From Lojkania enalia (taxonomy: Eukaryota; Ascomycota; Dothideomycetes; Pleosporales), in the NCBI GenBank assembly GCA_010094045.1, contig ML986585.1:281196-345195 (forward strand): a stretch of 64,000 nt of DNA, written 5' to 3'. A program made the translations under genes and the position numbers. Positions 55,544-64,000 of this stretch are shown piece by piece; position 1 is the first letter of the stretch, and each line of letters opens with the position of its first letter. The notes below the pieces were generated by a model. That model was not told the origin of the DNA, made no database searches, and saw only the letters and a program-made list of their open reading frames with translations.

Positions 55544-56818
55544 GGCTCGGAGAAGGAGTAAGGAGTTGGATATATAGACCTGTTCGCTGATTTTCTAAAT
55601 GAGGGCGTAATAATACAGCGTCGACCTAAATGCCAGTACCAGAGCTAGAAGACGAATTGTTAATCTTCGTATTCGGATCTCAGCCCAAGCGGACAAATCA
55701 TTATAACCTAATAATCGAATGGCGCGATACATATTAGAAATCAGCACAGAGGTTTGACGAAGGCAGATATCTAAATCCTACTCGCCCTAGATGGATTTAT
55801 CGAGAATATCTTGCTTTGACCAGTCGTTGACCTCAAGGACGCTGGATTGAATTTCGTATGCCGCTGAGTGTATGAACAACTGATTAAAGCCGATCCTGTT
55901 AGAGATATTATTTTTCCCTAGATTAAAAATCTCAATTTTATATAGAGATAGATTACTGATACTAAGATCACTTGTCATCATATATTAGCAGGGAATTAAA
56001 ATCTTAAGGATCCTTCCACAACTCCCAATCACGTACAAACAAAACCCCCTTATCTAAGACCTCTCATGAACTCTGTAAACTTATTTCTCTTTAAATAAGC
56101 ACTGATACTCGTTAGCAAGAAGAAAATTTTTTTTTCTAAAAACCACCCCAAAACTGTCTAGACCCCATCCTAATATCCTAATAAGATTAACCCAAAAGAT
56201 CAAAGAAAATCCAATACTATAGCCCGAAAAGCACACAAATCAGAGAAAATTCAAAAGCTATAGCAACGAAAATTCACGCAACTGAGATCCAGATGCTAAA
56301 TACACGAGAGGCTGCGGGAGAGTGATGAGCTCAACGAGGTCTCAGAGAAGTCAAAGATTTGGGGACATCCGATGGTACAAGTCGTATAAGCAATAGTACC
56401 AGGTACTGTGATAGATATTACCTAAGGATATACCTCTGAACTGTGAAGCAAGGGAAAAGGCAGATTTTTAACTCACTGTGATAACAAAGCTGGCGATATC
56501 AGTGTTCGTGAGCTGTCAAAACGAACATAGCGAACTTACTAGATGCAATAAGACAAAGGGGATATCGGGTTAATAAGGAACGCATTCAAACAGAACACAC
56601 TATCGTTGCAAATCTTAGAAGATGTTAGCACAGACAGGAATGAGATTTGAGAAGATAATCTACCGCATGCAACTAGGAAAGAGGTATTAAGGTAAACACG
56701 CAGAAACAAGGCGAATAGGCCACTGAAAATCAGACAAAAATTTAAAGAAACTCACAAGTGGCCATGTGAAGAGAATGAGGTAACTGACTTACACTGAAGA
56801 ATCTCGAGGGACGAGATC
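55544..56818. other. AT-rich intergenic, no gene seen
   Basis: No coding feature is recognisable. It is richer in A and T than the flanking genes and may contain decayed sequence related to the pseudogene that follows. Confidence 0.45.
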
Positions 56819-58400
56819 CTACTCGTTGTTGGATACAGAGCCAGCTAGGAGATCACCGCTGGTCTGCTCATCGACATCGGTGGGCGGGGTTCGGATGAGG
56901 ACTTCTCTAGCGCGTGGTCTACTAAAACTAGAGGCGAGATTCGAACGAGTAGTCGATCGAAGGGTGGCTCGGGGCCGGTGCGAGCCGGGAGTGTGTCCTT
57001 ACGTGAACGTGAACGGCGTGATGGATTAGCCTGCGGTGGCGGCAAAGGTCGGAGGAGCAGACGACGTAGTACCTAGCGAATCGGTAATACCCATAATGGC
57101 ATCGAGACGGGCTGCAATTGTAACCTCCACATTAAAAGGACTCGTCATAGCTAACACTTGGAGTGCACGTGCCGCCTGAGCGGTACGGCTGGGGTTTGAA
57201 AACCTCGTCAATCTATGTACCGCTCGGCTACGGCTAGACAGAATGTAGTTGAGATTATGACGTTCAGTATCGATCATGCTTTACCGGACGTTGACTCGAC
57301 CGCTTAAGGTCTTGCCAGAGACGAGGAAGATTTGACTCCCATCCAGAATATTTTGCAGAATATTGTCTACTTGGATCGCTAGGCCATGAAGTCTCGAATC
57401 AAGATGCAATTAACATTATAAATTCCCAAGATTAAAGGTGCAACTGTTTCGTCTACAGAACTCTCAATTCTAACTTTGATTTTGCCCGGAACGCTTTGAG
57501 GGAGCTGGATGTTGAGCCCTGAAAAAACAAGGTCCACGAGCTTCTTGACTAGGCCCGCCTGCCATCCGTTAATGTTCTCTTGTCTAGTCAGTCTAATTCG
57601 TAGGTATTAACCAAGAGAAGGAGAACTAACGTAAGAGGATTGTCGTGGACGGCGTAAAAGATCGAATCGCCAGTAGAGGCAGGCACGCTGATAATACCCT
57701 CAACCTCAAGCTCCGATAACCAGATAGCCTTAGACTTGAGCAAGTTCAAAATATCTTCGCTGGTCGGGTTCGAGATAAATACCTTGGCCTCTTGAATCTT
57801 CTTCTCGACGAACCTGGTAGTCTTCTTCTTGAAAGTCTTTATACTTATAGCAGTGCGATCGCCGATGCTTTTGTCCCACTTGATCATTGCTTGCTTCTCA
57901 ATCATCAAATGTCTGACATATTTACTATGCATTGATGCTTCAGCGTTGGCAATCACTAGTGTCTCTTCGTTTGCGATGACGATGTCTCCGAGCTGAGGTA
58001 TCGAGATCTGGCTAGGGTTAATGTCGATGCCTCATAGTAGATTCACTAGAGAGGGGTGACGGTCGGCCTCCATCTATGTGGATTTTGCGAGGAACAACTC
58101 GGGAATAAAAGATTCAAGCATGATGTCCGATAGACTCGACGCGACTGAATGACATAATAGCTTAGTGAGATTGGTGAGCCCACCAGCAAGGTACGACAAG
58201 CCACCAGACAGCACTATTACTCGTTGGAATTAGTAGTATGAGACAGCTACTGGTCAGTCGTGGTTGAGAAGGACCAGGTAGTTATACTCTTGTTGGGGCA
58301 GGATGTTGCGATCTTCCAAGCAGTCACTGGTGCAAGGACTATAGATGCGAGGGCCCTCGCGGAGGCCATACCCACGTCAGCGGAGCAGGTTTAATCCCTC
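56819..58400 (-). pseudogene. Decayed long coding frame, family unknown
   Basis: From about 58390 to 57588 one minus-strand frame is open except for stops at about 58254-58256 (TGA), 58230-58232 (TAA), 58074-58076 (TAG) and 58032-58034 (TGA). Each can arise from Trp or Gln codons by a single C-to-T or G-to-A change. After a frame change, reading continues near 57570-57420 (QAGLVKKLVDLVFSGLNIQL, KIKVRIESSVDE) and in another open stretch from about 57340 to 56819, again with TAA and TAG interruptions, ending SGDLLAGSVSNNE before TAG. The residue composition is protein-like with regular helices. The ancestral protein would exceed 450 residues. I do not recognise the family. The MITE at 58442 lies just upstream and may have cut off the 5' end. 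Confidence 0.5.
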
Positions 58401-58441
58401 TTCTATGCGTGGCTAGGTCGCAATTTGCTGCATGATAGTTG

Positions 58442-58586
58442 TCGCGTATCAGGGATCATCAATTGCTGAGGCAAATATTGATGTATTGAAGGAGAGTAAG
58501 TGGCCTGCCTCGCTAGAAGCTAGCAATGGCGAGACTATATAGGCCTGAAAACAGACCAACTATAATAGGATTGTATAAACATGTGA
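58442..58586. mobile_element. MITE copy 3 (145 bp)
   Basis: Same family and orientation as the copies at 16807 and 20847: it begins TCGCGTATCAGG and ends TAAACATGTGA. The 9-bp flanks (TGATAGTTG and CAGTAGTGA) no longer match clearly, so this insertion may be older or rearranged. Confidence 0.85.
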
Positions 58587-58917
58587 CAGTAGTGAATGGA
58601 TGATATCACGTGACCTCCACAAAAGTGGATTAGTTTTTGGTTGTGAAGAGAAGGGAAAGAATTTTCATTATAAAACTAGGTAACGCAATACTTGAATACG
58701 AGATAGAGAAAGTATCTGGACCTAACAAAACCGTCCATATATAAGAAATGCTTAAACTTCTTCCTCCCCTCCACATCCTAATATGAAGTTTGTGGATCTT
58801 GATCACACGACGGTCCGGCTTAATCACTCTCTACAGAATAGTCTCTAGCAAGAATATTTCAAGAATATCATCAACATATTCGTCTTTCAGACTTCGCAGC
58901 GTCCCTTACGTAGCATG
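58587..58917. other. Intergenic, no gene seen
   Basis: Short region between the third MITE and the 3' end of the next gene. Confidence 0.5.
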
Positions 58918-60663
58918 TTAAATTTCTGTTCCAGTCGTCGCATAGCCGATATCAATAGACGGAATCTCTACTCCACGCCGTTCTGTCAAGCTACCGACCG
59001 TTTCTTTGGATATTTCGGAGAACATTTCAGAGCTCATTTCATCTTGCTTACCAAAGATGGGCTTTTCGGCTGGATTCTCATAGCGATGGGTAGGTGGGGT
59101 GCGAAATGCTTCCTCGCCTAGTGAATCTGGCTGGGCGATATCGGGAGGGGGCTTCGGGAAGAGGATTTTAAAAGATGGCGTTGGGTCTCTCAAGATATAC
59201 GCCTTCTCTTCTTCCGTGTAATTATCGTGGGAAAAGAATCCAGGACCATGTGAATGGCGCGAGGGATGCCACCCCGGGGAAAAATGTGCGGGGCTAAACG
59301 CTGCCCTCATCGCATTAGCAGCCGATTCTTCAAACCAATCGGAATCGTTGAAGATATCTATTACTCCCAAGTCCTCGAGTTCCCTCTTCTTCTCTTGGGC
59401 AGTCACTTGCTTCAGCCAATATCTTACATCTTTCCCTTCTTTGTGCAATGGTTCATAGTCTTCGATATTATGCTGGAGCGCTTGCTCGAACGCGGCCTTT
59501 GCGGAGCTCCAAGCCTGCTGTCCTGCTTCCCCGCGACCGAACCAGTACCAGCATTGCGCAATAAGATCGGGGTGACCAAACCGGACAGCCAAGGGCATCG
59601 CAATGTTGGACGCGATTTGGGATATCCTGGAGTAGTTTAATATAGGCCTAACCCTATCCTTCGAATAGATCCTCGAACGATCTAGCAGATATGAACTGGC
59701 AAGGACTGTGCATCTTAGTAGAGCAGTTTGTAAGGTAAGATAGCGTAATTTTCCACCGAGGTCTTTCTCAGATTTTGCTGCATCTGGTACTTGAAAGCGA
59801 GGTGCAAAAGGTCTTACTGAGTTGTTGGTGATCAGTGGTGATGTGGGCTCAAAGAAACTTAGGTCAGAGGACAATGAACTAGGCCGAAAATGGGGATGAA
59901 ATGGGCTCGTCCTTTTAGACGAGAGTGAGGATTCTACGGGTGTAGGGAAGTCTAGAGAAGACAGGTCTGCATTAATTCGTTCCATGTATGGACGCATAGC
60001 GTATTCAAAAGCTGACATTTGCGTGGGAAGTAGATCTACCGGAGCAAAACCAGCCGAAGAAAACGCACCTGTTGTTGATTCTTGGTGCTGGGGAAATTTT
60101 CTATATACCACCGAAGCTCTATCGACGCTCATTCTAGGACCACTTCGAGTAGAGGATTGGCGATTAGACAAATGCCCACAACGAGGGCACATATCAAACC
60201 CAACGCTGCTGTCTGTAGCTAGCCTATGGGGCGAATACTTGTCAGTTCCATGATGAGGCTTTTCCAGTTGATTGATTTCGTCGGTAAGGTCGCTGGTAGA
60301 TGAAGCCAAACCCATGTCTGAGGCACCATACTGCGGCCTATTTAGTGGTAGGTCTCTTGAAGACGACCGCGTAGGAGCAAAGGGCTCATCACTTTGGTCT
60401 TGTTCCCGTGGCTTCATTCTATCACTAGTCGAACTTCTTGGAACTGCATGGTCGCGTAGGTTCTTGCTCGATGCGGTCGGGGGCCAGGCATCTCTCCTTA
60501 GCCGTCCAGTAGTACGTGCTGTATCTTCAGCGGCACGACGCGCCAAAATTTTGCTTTGTTGAACATTCGGATATCTTGTCATGATAGTAGGTATACGTAC
60601 TGGATGGTGACTTCTGGATGTAGCCGACGGGGATGGAGCGGTTTGTTGAAGTGTAGAGCTCAT
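58918..60663 (-). CDS. Unknown protein with TPR-like core (581 aa)
   Basis: A single-exon gene from an ATG at 60663. The first 300 residues are Ser/Pro/Arg-rich and probably disordered, with a possible zinc site, CPRCGHLSNRQ, near residue 160 (only one CxxC pair). Residues about 320-430 are helical: LRYLTLQTALLRC, ASNIAMPLAVRFGHPDLIAQCWYWFGRGEAGQQAW and AKAAFEQALQHN form at least one clear tetratricopeptide-like repeat. The C-terminal 150 residues are again Pro-rich and acidic. It is probably a scaffold protein, but the function cannot be assigned. No signal peptide or membrane helix is seen. Confidence 0.65.
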   Translation of the reverse strand: MSSTLQQTAPSPSATSRSHHPVRIPTIMTRYPNVQQSKILARRAAEDTARTTGRLRRDAWPPTASSKNLRDHAVPRSSTSDRMKPREQDQSDEPFAPTRSSSRDLPLNRPQYGASDMGLASSTSDLTDEINQLEKPHHGTDKYSPHRLATDSSVGFDMCPRCGHLSNRQSSTRSGPRMSVDRASVVYRKFPQHQESTTGAFSSAGFAPVDLLPTQMSAFEYAMRPYMERINADLSSLDFPTPVESSLSSKRTSPFHPHFRPSSLSSDLSFFEPTSPLITNNSVRPFAPRFQVPDAAKSEKDLGGKLRYLTLQTALLRCTVLASSYLLDRSRIYSKDRVRPILNYSRISQIASNIAMPLAVRFGHPDLIAQCWYWFGRGEAGQQAWSSAKAAFEQALQHNIEDYEPLHKEGKDVRYWLKQVTAQEKKRELEDLGVIDIFNDSDWFEESAANAMRAAFSPAHFSPGWHPSRHSHGPGFFSHDNYTEEEKAYILRDPTPSFKILFPKPPPDIAQPDSLGEEAFRTPPTHRYENPAEKPIFGKQDEMSSEMFSEISKETVGSLTERRGVEIPSIDIGYATTGTEI

Positions 60664-61214
60664 AGTTTCTGAGACGGATCGATTATCGGTGTCTAAGTTT
60701 CAAGAATTATATCCGGGAATAATCCTTATTATGGCAGATTAATTCGTGCTGATAAAGCAAGTTCCTTAGACTTGATGATACGATGGTGGGGTTTATACAT
60801 AAAGGCGCTTTGTTCAATGCGTGCCGAAACCAAGCTTAGACCTCTGACGTAGAATACCTAGATGAACAAGAATCGATGTGCGCCATACAAAGAACAGCGA
60901 AATAGAAACAAAAGAGAGAGGAGCCAAAAATAGACATTGTATCATTTCCGGGCAAGAAAATATAGAAGATGGACACTTCTTCGCGTCCAAGAACATAGAT
61001 TGTCTAGTCTACCTACCGAGAGACACGTGTATATTAAGAGTGGTCGTAGCCCGTGATGTGTGACTGTCTCACATGGACTTGGTGAGTTTCCATCGATGAG
61101 GAAGAGAAAGCCTGACTTGCTTCGAGCTTGGTAGAAGTCTAATTTGCGTAGCTGGACGACGACGTATCTGGAAGACGTATGAGAAAGCAACGCTTTATGC
61201 CGTACTACGCAAAA
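60664..61214. other. Intergenic, no gene seen
   Basis: Promoter of the gene at 60663 and 3' region of the gene at 61215. Short frames on both strands are unsupported. Confidence 0.5.
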
Positions 61215-62069
61215 TTAACCTACGATTTTTTCGTTCCCGGCAAGAATAGCCATATACTCTTCCGTAATAATACGTTGTTCATCAAAAGCAGATCGCCGCT
61301 TCTCGATATTTTCGGTTTCAAGCTCGCATTCACAGGCTTCCAGATATTCTAGTGCTTTGCGGCAGAAAGGGTTGTTGGAGCCAACAGCAGAGAACGATGC
61401 TCGTGCTTGTAACATCATCCTCAATCGGTAATAGCACACCCCTTTATAGTATTGTATTTTCGGCAGGAAGTCTTCTAGGCCAGAAGTTCGATCGCATAAT
61501 TCGAGCGCTTCGCTACATTGTGCGAGCGCATCAAACAACCAGTCAGTGCCACACTCGCGTAGGATTGCGCTTTTGAGAAGAAGGCCATCGATCCTAGCCC
61601 CAGAGCTGAGTGAACCTCGAAGTCGATTGTCTATCGCGGTCAAGGCCGCACGTACGTCACGCCGACTTATTAAACGCTCAAAGTCTTGAAAATCTGTACC
61701 TGCCATCGGCGTTGGCGTCCAGTCTAGTATAATCATGCCGGCGGAGGAATCTTGCTCGATGTTTGTCCCGTTATTCTCCGATTGCACCTCAACTTCGCCG
61801 AGCCCGGATGTGTGGACTTCCCGGAACCCTCCAGACCCGAGCGATTGGAAACGGTTGATTGTCCTTTCATTCTCCAGTTCGGCCTGCGTTGCAAAGCATA
61901 TGTCTTGGAATTCGCGGAGTTGTCTGTTCTGAGCCTCGAATGCTTCCTTATACTGTAGCGCGATTGCTTTCCAGGCGTCTCTTTCCTGTTTCAGTTCTCG
62001 GACTGGCTCCATACATGTCTCTATTACCGGCTCAGTGCCAGTCAAATAGGAGGAAGATTCGGGAAACAT
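61215..62069 (-). CDS. Unknown coiled-coil/TPR-like protein (284 aa)
   Basis: The frame is open from an ATG at 62255 (346 residues), but that start leaves only 44 bases after the stop of the upstream radical SAM gene. I prefer the ATG at 62069 (MFPESSSYL), because the stretch before it reads like a leader with pyrimidine runs. Residues about 20-70 of the shorter form (VRELKQERDAWKAIALQYKEA onward) should form a coiled coil. The second half is helical with one repeat that resembles a tetratricopeptide motif (YYKGVCYYRLRMMLQARASF). The end is acidic. The neighbour at 58918 also has a TPR-like core; I see no sequence match between them. Function unknown. Confidence 0.6.
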   Translation of the reverse strand: MFPESSSYLTGTEPVIETCMEPVRELKQERDAWKAIALQYKEAFEAQNRQLREFQDICFATQAELENERTINRFQSLGSGGFREVHTSGLGEVEVQSENNGTNIEQDSSAGMIILDWTPTPMAGTDFQDFERLISRRDVRAALTAIDNRLRGSLSSGARIDGLLLKSAILRECGTDWLFDALAQCSEALELCDRTSGLEDFLPKIQYYKGVCYYRLRMMLQARASFSAVGSNNPFCRKALEYLEACECELETENIEKRRSAFDEQRIITEEYMAILAGNEKIVG

Positions 62070-62299
62070 TGTAGCAATGTGTAGAAGGATACCGTTGTGT
62101 GATGGGATAATGACGTCGTGCTGGAGGCCGAGGAGATCTAGAATGTCATTATCTGGGGAGGTTAAGGAGGGAAAGAACCCTAGCTGTAACTGCCACCTCT
62201 TCAGATATAGCTTCTTAATCAGCCCATCACTAATTAGGCATATCACACGAGGCATTATAAATTGATCCCAAGGTCTACATGTGTTGAGGTTGGGAGGGT

Positions 62300-63504
62300 T
62301 CAGATGTTAAATCCGCCGTGCTTTGCCGCTTCGACAAACCTCCACAAACCAGCCTTTTCTGCCGCTTTCCGTACTGATACGACTTCGCTTAGATCAACTG
62401 GGCGATTAATATCTTCATATCGTATCTTGGCTTTCGTGCCCTCCGGCGCTGGAACGCCTCCTGGCTCAACGACGCCCTCATCTTTGCTGCCACCCCGCCG
62501 GGGCTTCCCTACGTGGGCGCGCGGGAAATACTGCTCCATTATGTGAACCATAGTGTCCTTAGAGACGTTCTCAGCGATCCAATTAACAATTTCCTTTCCT
62601 TCGTCCTCCTTGCCTGGCATGACCAGGTGCCTTACTAGCACTCCTTTCTTGGCAATTCCATCAGCCGTGAAGCAGAGGTCACCAACTTGGGCATGCATTG
62701 CTTTGATGCTTTCCATTGCCGTCTCGGTGTAGTTGTCGGCCTTGAGCAACCGCTTGCTGGTCGAGTCACTCCAGACCTTGAAGTCTGGCAGATAGATATC
62801 GACAAGCCCATCCAGCAGCTTCAAGCTCTCCAACGAGTCAAATGAAGACGTATTATATATAATCGGAAGCCGAAGGCCCATTTCGCGTGCGTGGAGGATG
62901 GAGAGGACAACTTGCGGGACGACGTGCTCTGGTGTAACTAGATTGATGTTATGAACGCGGCCCACTTCTTGAAGTTTTATGTACCACTCAGCGAGCTGCT
63001 CGGGAGAGAGGTCGAAGCCGTTTCGTTGATGGGCGATATCATGGTTCTGGCAGAAGACGCAACGAAGATTGCATCCGGAGAAGAAAACGCTCCCAGATCC
63101 ATTGTGCCCCTGGAAGCACGGTTCTACAATAGCATAAGTCAGCTCACTAGAGCTCCGACGTCTGCTCCATTGTGCTGTGAGTACACACCTTCTCCAAAGT
63201 GTGGCGCGATAGTGTTGACCTTAACAGTCTCTGCACCAATCAGACAAACGCCTGTCTTCTCATAGCGATTGACACCGCACAGGCGCGGACAAAGATTGCA
63301 TTCGCGGAGATGGGCATAGGCTTCTGAACGCTTCTTGGCGGCATCGATGGACGAGATGAGGTGGTAGCGGGGGATGTAGTCGTCGAGAAGCCATGGAGGT
63401 GCAAGGTGCAGATCGCGTTGCAGTGGACGTAGAGCACACGGGGGGAGGAAAGCTGTGCGACGAAACCAGCTCAAAGCGGATGGCATACGTGGCGCCCGAT
63501 GCAT
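62300..63504 (-). CDS. PflA-like radical SAM protein
   Basis: A radical S-adenosylmethionine enzyme of the pyruvate-formate-lyase-activase-like group found in some fungi and many prokaryotes; the reaction is unknown. Exons 63189-63504 and 62300-63123 (65-bp intron at 63124-63188) give 379 residues. The start is the first ATG in the open frame, and the N-terminus is basic and could target mitochondria. A Cys-rich CNLCPRLCGVNRYEKTGVC segment precedes the radical SAM core. The core cluster motif CNLRCVFC (CxxxCxxC) lies a few codons after the intron, preceded by GHNGSGSVFFSG. TIM-barrel strands follow (LRLPIIYNTSSFDS, LVDIYLPDFKVW, VLVRHLVMPG). It lacks the glycyl-radical partner in this window. 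Confidence 0.8.
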
Positions 63505-64000
63505 CGTGACTTTCTGCTCAAAGGCATCGCGGGCCAGTATGGATACCAATTCGGTGGACCTGGACGGTCGACAATATGAACTATGACGCAAAATGCCGAG
63601 GCACGGAGCTGTTCCGCCGCATACCCGATCGTACCCTTGGGTATCGCCTTTGCTTGCGTCAGAATGTAAAGTTGACACATTATTATAAGAATCGATTGTA
63701 ATTTGAATGACTTGAAATTAGAAGGTTATTATCTAAGCTCTGAGCAGGCACAAAGGTAAGCTAGGAAAAGATAGCGAGATATCTACTGAGAAAAATGCTA
63801 TTGCACTTCACCCGCCAGTCGTCTGCATTGTATAGCAGATGATAAGGGGATAAAGTGCAATAGCTTTTTGAATTCCGCTCCCACCAAAACACCGTAAGAG
63901 CACAATATGGATGCAGATATGCACACAAGATCCCCATACCACTGTTTAGACTGACTGCATCAGAAGTACTTTTCGACTGCGCCTCAACTACGTCATTGAA
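63505..64000. other. Upstream region with inverted repeat
   Basis: Leader and promoter of the radical SAM gene. It contains the hairpin-forming repeat at 63797-63864. No other gene is seen. Confidence 0.5.
63797..63864. repeat. 12-bp inverted repeat, hairpin
   Basis: GCTATTGCACTT at 63797-63808 and its exact complement AAGTGCAATAGC at 63853-63864 enclose 44 bases. The spacer contains a smaller imperfect palindrome (TCTGC..GCAGA). It could be a decayed foldback element or a structured transcript end. Confidence 0.7.

Noticed and set aside
62070..62255. Longer start for the protein at 61215
   Set aside because: Only 44 bases would separate it from the upstream gene, and this stretch looks like a leader. 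Kept as an alternative.
63505..63678. N-terminal extension of the radical SAM protein
   Set aside because: The frame is open to 63678 but begins with GTG; the first ATG in frame is at 63504, and an ATG at 63680 is in another frame.
1..64000. tRNA, rRNA or CRISPR arrays
   Set aside because: I saw no convincing cloverleaf, ribosomal segment or regularly spaced repeat array by eye. A covariance-model scan would be needed to exclude a tRNA.

Overview
This window looks like nuclear DNA of a filamentous ascomycete (Pezizomycotina). The evidence is many short introns of 43-87 bp with GT..AG (once GC..AG) borders, a fused Egt1 ergothioneine enzyme, a peroxisomal Lon protease ending in SRL, an AA9 lytic polysaccharide monooxygenase, a PTH11-like receptor relic, and AT-rich retrotransposon remains carrying RIP-like C-to-T and G-to-A damage. 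Leotiomycetes is my impression only; nothing here proves the class.

Layout. 1-2.7 kb holds a heavily mutated Ty3/gypsy gag relic (minus strand) and a separate, undamaged solo LTR. 4-24.4 kb is an accessory region. Its core is five dispersed paralogues of one uncharacterised family: three intronless genes, one five-exon gene and one decayed copy. They share a domain of about 155 residues containing a G[FY]RG motif, followed in the intact copies by a basic segment. Between the fourth and fifth paralogues lie a cytochrome P450 pseudogene interrupted by a 147-bp MITE, a divergent intact UbiA-type membrane enzyme, a second MITE copy and a PTH11-like receptor pseudogene. This looks like a decayed secondary-metabolism locus.

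25-54 kb is mostly conserved core genome: a PTR2-type peptide transporter, peroxisomal Lon protease, the phosphatidylethanolamine methyltransferase CHO2, a conserved unknown protein, Egt1, a PHD-finger protein, a CorA-like transporter, an AA9 LPMO and a mitochondrial-type rhomboid protease. 54.3-55.5 kb holds a BTB-like protein. 56.8-58.4 kb is a large decayed reading frame of unknown family, followed by the third MITE copy. 58.9-63.5 kb carries two TPR-like unknown proteins and a PflA-like radical SAM protein.

The core genes do not form one pathway. Peroxisomal proteostasis (Lon), phospholipid methylation (CHO2) and ergothioneine synthesis (Egt1) are neighbours without an evident shared role; CHO2 and Egt1 both use S-adenosylmethionine. 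Exon coordinates below were read by eye from splice signals and frame continuity with family conservation, so individual junctions are predictions.
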